Of a stretch of 64,000 bases of DNA, positions 39,296 through 48,146 are shown piece by piece. Below the pieces are notes generated by a model. The model worked only from the letters and a program-made list of their open reading frames with translations. It had not been told where the DNA came from and did not search any database. The stretch is from the NCBI GenBank assembly GCA_963838495.1, contig CAWIRC010000001.1, positions 2,790,001 through 2,854,000 of the forward strand, in the 5' to 3' direction. The position numbers were made by a program, and so were the translations under genes. Origin of the DNA: JBEKIK01 sp963838495 (GTDB taxonomy: Bacteria; Planctomycetota; Planctomycetia; Pirellulales; Thermoguttaceae). Each line of letters opens with the position of its first letter. Position 1 is the stretch's first letter.

Positions 39296-42200
39296 GAATC
39301 CCGCCTGCGTTGAACATCACTTCACCAACAAGATCGTGAAGATCTTTTTGGATTCGAATCTCTCGCTGATCCTCATCATTCTGGCCATCGCCGTGGGACT
39401 GACCGCCCTGGGACTTACGCCGCGCGAGGAAGACCCGCAGATCGTAGTGCCCCTGGCCGACGTTTTTGTGAATTATCCCGGCCACTCGGCCGCCGAGGTG
39501 GAGCAACAAGTCGCCACGCCGCTGGAGCGGATCCTGTACCAGATCGACGGCGTGGAATACGTGTACTCGATGAGCCGCGAGGGCCGGGCCGTCATCACGG
39601 TGCGTTTTTACGTGGGCGAGGACCGCGAACGCAGCCTGGTAAAACTCAAAAAGAAAATCGATGAGAATCTAGACATCGTCCCGCCCGGCGTGACAAGCTG
39701 GATCGTCAAGCCCGTCGAAATCGACGACGTGCCGATAGTAACCCTGACACTTTCAGGCAAGTCTGATATTCCCAATGCCGGGCCGTCCGACTACATGACC
39801 CTGCGGCGCGTGGCCGAGGAGCTCACGCAGCGCCTCGCGGACGTCAAGGATGTGTCGCGGGCGTACGTGGTGGGCGGGCGGCAGCGCGTGGTGCAAATCG
39901 AAATGGACCCCGACCGCATGGCCGCATACCATGTTACGCCGCTCGTGTTGCAACAGGCCGTCGAAGGATCGAACGTGCTTGAAACGGCGGGCGAAATCCG
40001 CAGCCGCGACCGCCTCATCCGCGTGGATGCCGGAATGCCCTTTTCCGACCCCCGCCAACTCGACGACCTGGTGGTAAGCGTGTTCGACGGCCGGCCGGTG
40101 TTCCTCAAGGACGTGGCCCGGGTGGTCGATGGGCCGGAAGAAATCGACAACTACGTCCGCCACGGCTGGGGGCCTGCCCGGGGATTTACAAAACACGAAT
40201 TCTTCCCCGGCACTGTACTCGGTGAAAACACTCTCCCCTCTCCCGACCAACCTTCGGTCGGTGCCCGGAGAGGCACCCAGAGGGTACCCGGGGGTGAGGG
40301 TTTAACCGATACAACTCGCCCTCACCCTAACCCTCTCCCAAAGGGAGAGGGGACATTTGAAGGCAGTCCCCAAACCCAATCCGCCCAAGGCCAATCCCAG
40401 CCGGCCGTGACCATTGCCATCGCCAAGAAAAAAGGCGCAAACGCCGTGTGGGTCGCCAATGCCGTGATTGAAAAGGCCGAGAGCCTGCGCCGAACCATCG
40501 TGCCAAAGGACATGGAACTGATCGTCACCCGCAACTACGGACTCACCTCCAACGAAAAAGTCAACGACCTGGTCGAGGCCCTGGCCGTGGCGGTCATAAT
40601 TGTCGTTGCCCTGCTCACGTTCGGCTTGGGATGGCGCGAGGCCTTTATAGTCGCGGTGGCCGTGCCCGTGGTATTCGGTTTGACCTTGGCCGTGAACATG
40701 ATGCTGGGCTTTACGATCAATCGCGTCACGCTATTCGCGTTGATCCTGTCGCTGGGGCTCTTGGTGGACGACCCGATCGTGGACGTGGAGAACATCTCCC
40801 GGCACTTCGCGCTGCGAAAAAAAGCCACGCGGCGGATCGTGCTCGAGGCGGTGTCTGAAATCCGCCCGCCCTTGATCACCGCCACGCTGGCCGTGATCGT
40901 AAGTTTCCTGCCCATGTTCTTCATCACCGGGATGATGGGTCCGTACATGCGCCCCATGGCGCTCAACGTGCCGGTAACAATGATCATGTCGATGGTCGTG
41001 GCCTTTACAATCACGCCGTGGATGGCGTATCACATGCTCAAGCGCAAGTACGGCAAAGGAGGCGCGCCCGATCACACGCACCACGACCCGCACGACCTGG
41101 ACGCGGTAAAGCAGTCGAAGCTATACAAAATTTTCTATCCCTTGATGGCCCCGCTATTAAAGTTCCGCCCGCTGGCGTGGTTGTTCCTGGCCGTGATCGC
41201 GGTTTTGACCGTGGGGGCGATGAGCCTGGCGGCTTTGCGCGACGTGCCTTTGAAAATGCTGCCTTTCGACAACAAAAACGAGTTGCTCCTGGTCTTGGAT
41301 TTCGACGAGGGCACAACCCTGGAGCGATCCGACGCGGCGGTCCGCGATTTCGAGTCCTACCTGGCCTCCGTGCCCGAGGTTGCCGATTACACTAGCTACG
41401 TAGGCCTGGCCTCGCCCATGGATTTCAACGGGCTGGTGCGGCATTATTATCTCCGCCGCGGCGACGACGTGGCCGAACTGCGGATCGACCTAGCCGGTAA
41501 GAAAAACCGCGACGCTGCAGAGCCATGCCATCGGCCTGCGCATGCGCAGCGAGTTGCAGGCCATTGCCGACCGGCATCACGCCCGCATGAAACTCGTGGA
41601 AACCCCGCCCGGCCCGCCGGTCATCGCCACAGTGGTGGCCGAAGTCTACGGCCAGCCGGACAATAGTTACGACGACATTCTTTTAGTCGCCGACGCAGTC
41701 CGGGACCGCATGGCCGCCGAGCCGGGCGTGGTCAACGTGGACGACGTCCGCGAAGCACCCGAGGAAAAACTCACCTTCATTGCCGACAAGGAAAAAGCGG
41801 CTTTAAACGGCATCTCCACCCGGCAGATCGCCGACACCTTGCAGGCGGTTTTAAAAGGCGACGCCGTAGGACTGATCCGCTCCGATACCGAACGCAACCC
41901 GCTCAGGATCGAGCTGCGCGTGCCCGAGGCTAAGCGTACCAGTTCCGCGGATTTGGCGCACATCGAGGTAAGAGGCGACACCGGGCAGTTGGTCTCGCTG
42001 GCCGAACTGGGGCGCTGGGAAAAAACCCGCGTCGATCAGACCATCTACCACAAAAACCTGGAACGCGTGGCATACGTGTTCGCCGAGACCGCCGGGCGCC
42101 CGCCCGCCGACGTGGTCGTGGACGTGCAGATGGATAAGACTAATAAAATTCCTCCCGCAGACGCAAGTAAGCAAACCTCCCCTCTCCCTTTGGGAGAGGG

Positions 42201-42954
42201 GCTAGGGGTGAGGGCGTCTTCAATCAAGGCATCCATTACCCACATCGGCAACGGCTGGCTGGCCGACGTCCCCGCACGCCCGGTGGCCGCTCGCACGTTC
42301 TTTTCCAATGGCGGCGGCATCCCCTGGGGCCTCATGTCGGGCTTTAAGGTGGATTTCGCCGGCGAAGGCGAGTGGAAAATCACCCTCGACGTGTTCCGCG
42401 ACCTGGGCCTGGCCTTCGGCGCGGCAATGATCGCCATCTACATCCTGCTGGTCGCCCAAACCGGATCGTTCGCCATTCCCCTGGTCGTGATGCTGGCAAT
42501 CCCGCTAACGATCCTGGGCGTGATGCCCGGCTTCTGGCTCTTAAACGCGGTGAATTCCCAAACCGTGGGCGGGTTCATCGATCCGGTCTATTTCACTGCC
42601 ACGGGCATGATCGGCATGATCGCCCTGGCGGGGATCGTGACCCGCGACTCGATCATCCTCGTGGATTTCATTCACCTCTCACTTGCCCGGGGCCGTTCGC
42701 TTTTCGACGCCATCATGGAAAGCCGCGTGGTCCGGCTCCGCCCGATACTCTTAACCGCCACCGCCGCCATGCTGGGTGCCGCCCCGATCATCGTCAACCC
42801 GGTCTTCTCCGGCCTTGCCTGGTCGCTGATCTTCGGACTTTTCGCCTCGACCCTTTTCACGCTGTTCGTAATCCCCATCGCCTACTGGCTGATCTATTCC
42901 AAAACGCCCGGCCACGGCCTGCCGCAATCGGCCATGGAGCGGGAAGATGTGTAA
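39288..42954 (+). CDS. RND-family efflux permease (frameshift near 41512; repeat-encoded insertions)
   Basis: About 1220 residues with the RND layout: TM1 (SLILIILAIAVGLTALGL), first periplasmic loop with QQVATPLERILYQIDGVEYV, TM2-6 including LLVDDPIVDVENISRH, where the acidic pair is expected in the proton relay, then the second half with FGAAMIAIYILLVAQTGSF, GIVTRDSIILVDFIHL and LFASTLFTLFVIPIAYWLIY. Two inserts are unusual: about 60 residues at 40200-40395 containing QPSVGARRGTQRVPGGEG and PHPNPLPKGEG, and about 20 at 42165-42220 containing SPLPLGEGLGVRAS; both come from hairpin repeats and lie in periplasmic loops. The substrate is unknown. The ORF changes frame once at about 41512. Confidence 0.9.
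40232..40353. repeat. compound repeat (families B and C) inside the RND gene
   Basis: 40232-40301 is a family B unit nearly identical (about two mismatches) to the reverse complement of 22618-22684 in miaB. 40318-40353 is a family C unit, CCCTAACCCTCTCCC-AAA-GGGAGAGGGG. Both are read in frame by the pump gene. A second C unit is in the same gene at 42177. Confidence 0.85.
42177..42218. repeat. family C hairpin inside the RND gene
   Basis: CTCCCCTCTCCC-TTT-GGGAGAGGGG followed by CTAGGGGTGAGGG. It is in frame and encodes TSPLPLGEGLGVRAS, opposite in orientation to the copy at 40318-40353. Confidence 0.8.
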
Positions 42955-43079
42955 GCGGTAGACAGTGGGCAGTGGGCGGTGTACAGTGGGCAAGAAGGCA
43001 CTGTTGGGCAAGCCGGGCGCCAATGGGCGCCATGCCTCGCATGGCAGTTTGATCGATGGATCCAGTCGCGAAAAATCCG

Positions 43080-43119
43080 TGTCAAGAATCTTGACAAGCT
43101 TGTCATAGTAAGGGATAAT
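43080..43119 (+). promoter_or_regulatory. relE promoter with two overlapping palindromes
   Basis: TTGACA (43091-43096) and GATAAT (43114-43119) are 17 bases apart, a near-consensus sigma-70 promoter. The -35 box is shared by two perfect palindromes, TGTCAAGAATCTTGACA (43080-43096) and TGACAAGCTTGTCA (43092-43105), plausible operators for the Xre antitoxin. The -10 box is only five bases before the relE ATG, so the transcript would be leaderless or the true start differs. Confidence 0.6.
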
Positions 43120-43124
43120 GGCTT

Positions 43125-43376
43125 ATGGTAAAGGTTTGCATAACACCCCAAGCCTTAAGACAGGCCGAAGAACTTAATGAGCCGATCCTTACCCGTGTGA
43201 TGCAATTGGTAGAGAGATTGAAGAAATGGCCTGATGTTAGCGGGGTCAAACCGCTCTCTGGAAAATTGGCCGGATATTATCGTTTACGAACCGGCGATTA
43301 CCGCGTTCAATTTCGCGTGGAAAGAGACGCGATTATTATCGAAAAGATAGGACACAGGGATCGATTTTACGATTAA
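43125..43376 (+). CDS. RelE/ParE-family toxin
   Basis: 83 residues: VCITPQALRQAEELNEPILTRVM, LKKWPDVSGVKPLSGKLAGYYRLRTGDYRVQFRVERDAIIIEKIGHRDRFYD. The L-x-G-x-x-G-x-Y-R-L-R-x-G-D-Y-R pattern and C-terminal HRDRFYD are the RelE fold core; in RelE this surface binds the ribosome and cleaves mRNA. Toxin-first order with an Xre antitoxin downstream is a known arrangement. The start lies next to the predicted -10 box. Confidence 0.88.
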   Translation: MVKVCITPQALRQAEELNEPILTRVMQLVERLKKWPDVSGVKPLSGKLAGYYRLRTGDYRVQFRVERDAIIIEKIGHRDRFYD

Positions 43377-43441
43377 TTTGGGGCTATCCCGATTTTTTAC
43401 CCGGCAAAAATGGGACTGCCGCATTCATTCGAGGACTAACA

Positions 43442-43786
43442 ATGCACACGCAAATTCAAACCATTAGTTTGGCAGGCGAGCGTTTTGTGATATTGCCGGA
43501 GGCGGAATATCGCAAACTCAAAGGCGCGAACGTGGAGCCTTTGTTGCCCAGCCCCGACGCCAAGGGGAATTATCCGGCGGCCGAAGCCCTGCGCGTGGTG
43601 CTCGCCCGCAAGATTTCAAGGCGGCGTCGTGCGGCTGGTCTGACCCAAGTGAAACTGGCCAAACTCGCCGGCATCCGCCCCGAAACCCTCAACCGCCTGG
43701 AACAAGGTAAACACACCCCCAGCATGCAAACCATCAACAAAATCGACCGGGCGCTGAATAAGGCAGAGAAAAGGTCGGAGTTATGA
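43442..43786 (+). CDS. Xre-family antitoxin
   Basis: 114 residues. The N-terminal part (FVILPEAEYRKLKG) resembles a toxin-binding segment. Residues about 65-105 are an Xre helix-turn-helix: RRAAGLTQVKLAKLAGIRPETLNRLEQGKHTPSMQTINKI. It should neutralise the RelE-like toxin 65 bp upstream and bind the palindromes at 43080-43105. The spacer between the two genes contains a degraded family A string (ATCCCGATTTTTTACCC). Confidence 0.88.
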   Translation: MHTQIQTISLAGERFVILPEAEYRKLKGANVEPLLPSPDAKGNYPAAEALRVVLARKISRRRRAAGLTQVKLAKLAGIRPETLNRLEQGKHTPSMQTINKIDRALNKAEKRSEL

Positions 43787-44099
43787 AGGATGAAGGATGA
43801 GGGATTAGCGATGCGCCTCCGGTCTACAGTCTAAAACCTATGTGGTGGGCGATGGGCAGCGGGCAGGAAAGCACTGCTGGGCAAACCAGCAGTGGCAGCC
43901 GGCATGTTAGGAAATACCCCCTCTTGCGTATCAAGCGGAAAAAACTAGATTAGGTTATACTGTAGTCTAATAGTGAACGCAAACTACTTTTTCTACCGAC
44001 TAAAATATAAGGTGTATCCTTTTTTATATAGTGACTAATGATTAATCAACTGAGATTGAAAATCCCACTTTTTATGATTCACTTGGAAAGGACCTTTCA
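43787..44099. other. 313-bp spacer between antitoxin and TIGR04255 operon
   Basis: No gene is seen. The left half holds the hairpin CACTGCTGG-GCAAA-CCAGCAGTG (43872-43894), close to the repeat type found in mutL. The right half turns sharply AT-rich and is likely to contain the promoter of the next operon. GGAAAGG (44088-44094) is its ribosome site. Confidence 0.5.
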
Positions 44100-44876
44100 A
44101 TGGATTATCCGTATGAGATATTCCCGCGATCTTTGGTAAAGAATGTAATTTTTCAGATTAAATTTCCGAACCTTTTTTATTTGAAAGATCGAATTGGTGA
44201 CTTTCAGACAAAAATCATGAAAGATTTTCCGGAGTCTAATTTGATAATACGTCGTCCGATTTTAATAACAACCGAAACTGACAAAGATAAGCGTGATAAA
44301 TTAGTAGATGATTTGCAAGATGAAAGTGCTAGTTCCGTTTGGCAATTTAAGTCAGAACGAGGTGTCGTACTTGAAATCACTAAAGACTCTCTAAGTCTAG
44401 TTTCCCTAAGTCATAAAAGTTATAGCTCTGGAGATCAACCATTCAAAAACATAATTGATACCACTGCTAAGTCTTTTTTAGAATTGGTCAAAATACCTAT
44501 CATTAAACGAATTGGATTACGCTATATCGACGAAGGACCTATTCCAGAAAATAATACAGCATCGTTTCTTAATCATTATAACACAGCATTTCCTCTACAA
44601 CGATTTTCTTTAGAGCAGTCTGAAGAAATGAGTTTTGTAACTATAGTACAACGCGATCCACATAAACTTCGTTATAAAGAATCATTCAAAGGTAACCCTG
44701 GCGAACAAAAATTGATTCTGGATTTCGATGCATGGGCAGAAAATATTAATTCCACCGAACTTCTTAAAGTGGCAGATGAACTTCACGATATACTATGGAG
44801 AGAATTTCGAGATACCGTCAAAGAACCTGTATTAGAATATATGAGGGAATCATTGGAGAGTAGTAATCATGGCTGA
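44100..44876 (+). CDS. TIGR04255 family protein
   Basis: 258 residues. The layout matches the sporadically distributed TIGR04255 family: VKNVIFQIKFPNLFYLKDRIGDFQ near the start, a central ASSVWQFKSERGVVLEITKDSLSLVS, then the characteristic PIIKRIGLRYIDEGPIP and a C-terminal LILDFDAWAENINS with HDILWREFRDTV. The family has no settled biochemical role and is patchily distributed among bacteria. It is the first of three overlapping or tightly spaced AT-rich genes with different base use from the flanking DNA. Good ribosome site upstream. Confidence 0.8.
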   Translation: MDYPYEIFPRSLVKNVIFQIKFPNLFYLKDRIGDFQTKIMKDFPESNLIIRRPILITTETDKDKRDKLVDDLQDESASSVWQFKSERGVVLEITKDSLSLVSLSHKSYSSGDQPFKNIIDTTAKSFLELVKIPIIKRIGLRYIDEGPIPENNTASFLNHYNTAFPLQRFSLEQSEEMSFVTIVQRDPHKLRYKESFKGNPGEQKLILDFDAWAENINSTELLKVADELHDILWREFRDTVKEPVLEYMRESLESSNHG

Positions 44877-45102
44877 CTTTTCTAAAAAACGGAATATAGG
44901 TGCAACAGGTGCTCAATTTGAAACAGAGCAATATAAACGAGTTATTATACCATTCGGCAAGTATGAGATTGTTGCTCGTCTTACTGAAGACAATAGGCTC
45001 ATAGATATAGTTGAATTGCGAATCAAGCAAGATTTTCTTTCTCCTGAACAACGTGTTTCAACTAGTGGTTACCTTGATGTTGATGAGTTTTACCAGGAGT
45101 AA
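44869..45102 (+). CDS. small hypothetical protein in the TIGR04255 operon
   Basis: 77 residues, not recognised. The start overlaps the previous stop by 8 bases (ATGGCTGA), so translation is coupled. Predicted as a small mostly-strand protein (YKRVIIPFGKYEIVARLTEDNRLIDIVELRI) with an acidic end (DVDEFYQE). It has no membrane segment. Its stop overlaps the ribosome site of the next gene. Confidence 0.65.
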   Translation: MADFSKKRNIGATGAQFETEQYKRVIIPFGKYEIVARLTEDNRLIDIVELRIKQDFLSPEQRVSTSGYLDVDEFYQE

Positions 45103-45107
45103 CTGCC

Positions 45108-45734
45108 TTGAGTGGATTCTATGAGGATAAGCCGGAACCAAAACTGCGTTTTGGAGATATTATCACAGGTTTTCAAGTTGCTTTCCCTCAGATACACAAA
45201 CCAATTACAACAATTCCTTGTGATTGGGGTATAAGCGTAATTCAACCGTTGTATCTAGTAATATTGACGCCTTGTTGTTCGATTGAGAAAAAGTCGTTCA
45301 ATCTTGCCCCACTCTTTCAGATTCGTCCAGCCTTCTTAGACAACGAATACTTCAAAAGTGATTTAACACACATCAATCGCAAAGTACAACCTGAATTAAG
45401 TGTTCCTCGTGAAATATGGGAAAATAAACTTCCTCCGGAACGTAAAGAAAAATTATTGGCTGCGGGAGTATCTTATACAAATCTAGAAATCTTTATTTAT
45501 GCACCACATGATTTATTAGAAAAATATATCCTTAATCGTAAGCCTCCAATAAAAATGGGTTATTACCTGATTGATTTTAAGACTATATGCAGAATTGATT
45601 GTAATGAAATCGAACGAGAGAAAAATGCCCCAACAGTAACAAAGATTTTGCAGCTTACTATACCAGTACGTCAGGAATTGCGTGAAAAACTTGCATTCTA
45701 TTATGGGCGGGTACCTGATGAAGACTTGCCATAG
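45108..45734 (+). CDS. hypothetical protein with VILTPCCSI motif
   Basis: 208 residues from a TTG start, with CAGGAG spanning the preceding stop codon. I do not recognise a named family with certainty. The strand VILTPCCSIEKK resembles the hxTPxCDI-type Cys motif of uncharacterised proteins found with mobile or defence genes. It is followed by GYYLIDFKTICRIDC and a C-terminal helix (VRQELREKLAFYYGRV). Coupling to the two previous genes argues for a joint function. AT-rich like them. Confidence 0.6.
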   Translation: MSGFYEDKPEPKLRFGDIITGFQVAFPQIHKPITTIPCDWGISVIQPLYLVILTPCCSIEKKSFNLAPLFQIRPAFLDNEYFKSDLTHINRKVQPELSVPREIWENKLPPERKEKLLAAGVSYTNLEIFIYAPHDLLEKYILNRKPPIKMGYYLIDFKTICRIDCNEIEREKNAPTVTKILQLTIPVRQELREKLAFYYGRVPDEDLP

Positions 45735-46066
45735 CCCACAATAAAGTTACTTTGACACTTGTTGCTGCGAATAGTATGGTATCAAAGAAATTGAGCGGGT
45801 AAACACGTCGGGTGTCACTGCAGGCTTATCCAGCAGTGCACTTCCAGTGATTTTACTCCCCCAACTAACCGGCATCCATCCCACACTCGTTTTTCGCTCT
45901 TTTGGCTTTTCGTGATAAAAGTGGGACGTATTTGGACGGAAAATCAGTAGTCAGCTATCAGCAGTCAGCTTTCAGCCTGAACCCTGACCACTGACCTCTG
46001 AAGCTTAATTGCCTTTGGCGGGGAGGCGGGCGGGGATAAAAAACTCGGATTATCCGATAACCGTTA
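45735..46066. other. 332-bp spacer with repeat debris
   Basis: No complete gene. It contains a weak CACTGCAGG...CCAGCAGTGC hairpin near 45818-45840, a CAGTCAGCTATCAGCAGTCAG spacer run near 45948-45999, and a short copy of the tail of the NtrB-like kinase gene at 46005-46037. Confidence 0.5.
46005..46037 (-). pseudogene. tail fragment of an NtrB-like kinase gene
   Basis: On the minus strand it reads IPARLPAKGN then TAA. The kinase at 48147 ends IPARLPAEGN then TAG; 27 of 33 bases agree by hand alignment. An in-frame TAA lies just upstream, so nothing larger remains. It is short, and coincidence is not excluded. Confidence 0.45.
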
Positions 46067-46510
46067 TTAGAGCTTTTCGATAAAGGGGTATTTCATTCCA
46101 GGTTCGGAGGTAAGCTCGATTAGTACGTCGCTTCTGGGGCCGGGGATTTCTATTTCCAAGCCGGAGGTGTCGGGATCGGCGTATTTTTTGGGGGCGTACC
46201 ATCGCATTTTTGTGGCGCTAAGGCCTTCGCCAGCGCTTACGGCGACGGGATGTTTGCCCATAAAGCAGCCGTCGTTTTCTGAAAACGTGGTAAGTCTAAA
46301 CCTTCCGTCCCGGCCTATTCCGCCGGATGCCATGCGTTGATTTTGGGGGAAAAATTTCACCACGCCAAATTCCAAAGGTTTGCCGTCGAGAAGGACCAGG
46401 CCTGAAACCGGCACGCGTTTGGGCAGATTATCTCCGCAGCCGTCGATCGACGCCATGCAGAATGGCAAAAGCAAGGCCCAAAACAGAGCTGAAGGGCGTG
46501 AATATTTCAT
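46067..46510 (-). CDS. small lipoprotein with carboxypeptidase-regulatory-like fold
   Basis: 147 residues from ATG 46510, with GGGGA upstream. The signal LFWALLLPFCMASIDGC ends in a lipobox Cys. The mature part, VPVSGLVLLDGKPLEFGVVKFFP, GRDGRFRLTTF and HPVAVSAGEG, is the beta-sandwich seen in countless planctomycete lipoproteins. It lies directly downstream of the DUF1559 gene on the same strand, the usual pairing. Function unknown; surface or periplasmic. Confidence 0.8.
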   Translation of the reverse strand: MKYSRPSALFWALLLPFCMASIDGCGDNLPKRVPVSGLVLLDGKPLEFGVVKFFPQNQRMASGGIGRDGRFRLTTFSENDGCFMGKHPVAVSAGEGLSATKMRWYAPKKYADPDTSGLEIEIPGPRSDVLIELTSEPGMKYPFIEKL

Positions 46511-46512
46511 GT

Positions 46513-47563
46513 TCAATATTCCCCGGGGACGACTTCTTTGCTTGCCCGGGTGGAAAGGGCCTGGTATAAATTCGTGGCAATCGAGTCAACGATGTAGGCC
46601 ACGTGCCCGTCGCCAAATGCGAAATTGGCGCCGCCTTTGTGATAACTTCCAAATGCGCCGGTGAAAAACCATTCGCCCGATGTTACGATATAATGGTCTA
46701 CGTCAACCGGCGCCGGCAAGGAGGATACCGGGAAAGTGTTTAGAGGGTTATGAGTGGAACGGATAGTCGAATGTCGCTGTCCGGCCGTCCATTTATTCAA
46801 GCCGTCTCTATCTTCGCCGACAAATAAGGTGTGCGACACCCCGTCAACGATGTCCTTTCTTGTGAATTCCTTTTTGTATATGAATGGACCGTCGTTATTG
46901 ATTTTTATTGTCCAAGGGTGGCCCGGCGGTCCATGGGTGCCGCCAACCATGGCATAACTGCCGGTGGCCCCCGGCGCGCACGTCGTCCGTGTCTCCGGAG
47001 AGGTTGGTCATGGGAGGCGTTGGGTCCGAGGGACAAACGATTTCCGGCGGGCGCGCCAGCACGGCAATGCCGTTATGGCTGGTTGGGAGCTGATCGATAT
47101 CGGCCCGCCAAAGAGTTTTCAAGTCAAAAGTATTGTAGATCCCGGATAGTTCCATAAAAGGAAGGATTATAACAAACGTGCTGAAGCCAAGCCGCGACTC
47201 GGGCGGATCGCCGTTGCAGGAGACGCAATTGTTGACCACATAGCTGGGCATTCTGGGGTTGGGATGCTGATTCATCTGGTCTTGTTCGGCGGCGTTGGCG
47301 GGATTAGTGATGCCGTCGCATCCCTTCCGCCCAGGGGGAAATTTTTTATGTGCGCCCTCATACCCGTCTATGGCTAAGCCGATCTGTTTGAGGTTATTGA
47401 CGCATTGTGAACGCCGGGCGGCTTCCCGGGCCGCCTGGATGGCAGGCAACAAGAGCGCGATCAATATGCCGATGATGGCGATTACCACCAGTAATTCGAC
47501 CAGCGTAAATGCCGCTTTTCGGCCCATTGGTCCAGCCGTCGTTTCTTTGCTGCAGCAGGTCAT
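46513..47563 (-). CDS. DUF1559 pseudopilin-like protein (frameshift near 46965)
   Basis: About 350 residues from ATG 47563, with GGAGG upstream. The type IV pilin-like N-terminus is KAAFTLVELLVVIAIIGILIALLLPAIQAAREAARRSQC, given here in parts: the cleavage motif AFTLVELLVV and helix AIIGILIALLLPAIQ. Then NNLKQIGLAIDGYE and the DUF1559 body, ending GANFAFGDGHVAYIVDSI and LYQALSTRASKEVV. These proteins are expanded to hundreds of copies in planctomycetes and may be secreted or surface pseudopilins. One base change near 46965 splits the ORF between DDVRAGG and GSYAMVGGTHG. It is paired with the lipoprotein at 46067. Confidence 0.9.
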
Positions 47564-47618
47564 TTTTGTTCCTCCAATTGAAGGACTGCTGTTTAAAGTG
47601 CAAAAAACCAAATTAATA

Positions 47619-47883
47619 CTATACAGAACGTGGGCCGCCCGCTAACTGCCGACTTTTGTCTTGCCGACGTTTAGCAGTTCGATGCGAGTAATGCGTAATA
47701 GATAGAAATAGACCGCGCCGGACAAACTTTAATCTCGGCTTGGATAAGGCAATGACCGCCTCGCGCCGCGTGACGAGCATCATCGCCGCACGCCGAATCA
47801 TGCACAGACCCATCGGCGAAAAATACCCGAAAAGGTTCGAACGGCTCGCGGCGACGATGTTCACCAGTGGATTCGGTTGTCAT
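47619..47883 (-). CDS. small hypothetical protein, EPFxPFRVxxxDG type (frameshift near 47812)
   Basis: About 88 residues. From ATG 47883 the reading is TESTGEHRRREPFEPFRVFFADGSVHD, then, in the next frame, IRRAAMMLVTRREAVIALSKP. This matches a short planctomycete protein family in which PFxPFRIxxxDGxxYxVxHPE is followed by a VxRRxVxIA strand. No function is known. The change of frame near 47812 is probably an indel. It lies upstream of the DUF1559 gene on the same strand. Confidence 0.55.
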
Positions 47884-47986
47884 GGCAATTGATTTTATTC
47901 GCACAAATTTCCAATACAAATGGCGGATTAATTATAACCGTCAAAACGCCAAGCGTCAATAAAACTTGCTTCCACGCCCAAGGTTC

Positions 47987-48102
47987 CCCAGGGCGTTGCC
48001 CTGGGCTGGGAGAATTAAGAGCCTTTGGCCCAAAAAGCCATTTAAGGGGTTTTAACAAAACCGGGATATGGATGTACTCCTCTCGCTCCGCGTGAGGAGT
48101 AC
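47987..48102. repeat. two hairpins between the hypothetical gene and the kinase
   Basis: CCCAGGGC-GTT-GCCCTGGG (47987-48005) and GTACTCCTC...GAGGAGTAC (48074-48102). The second is followed by GTTTTGTT. Both lie in the 263-bp spacer downstream of the kinase gene and could terminate it. Confidence 0.6.
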
Positions 48103-48146
48103 GTTTTGTTAGCGCCCCTAATTCTCCCATTAGTTATTCATTTACA

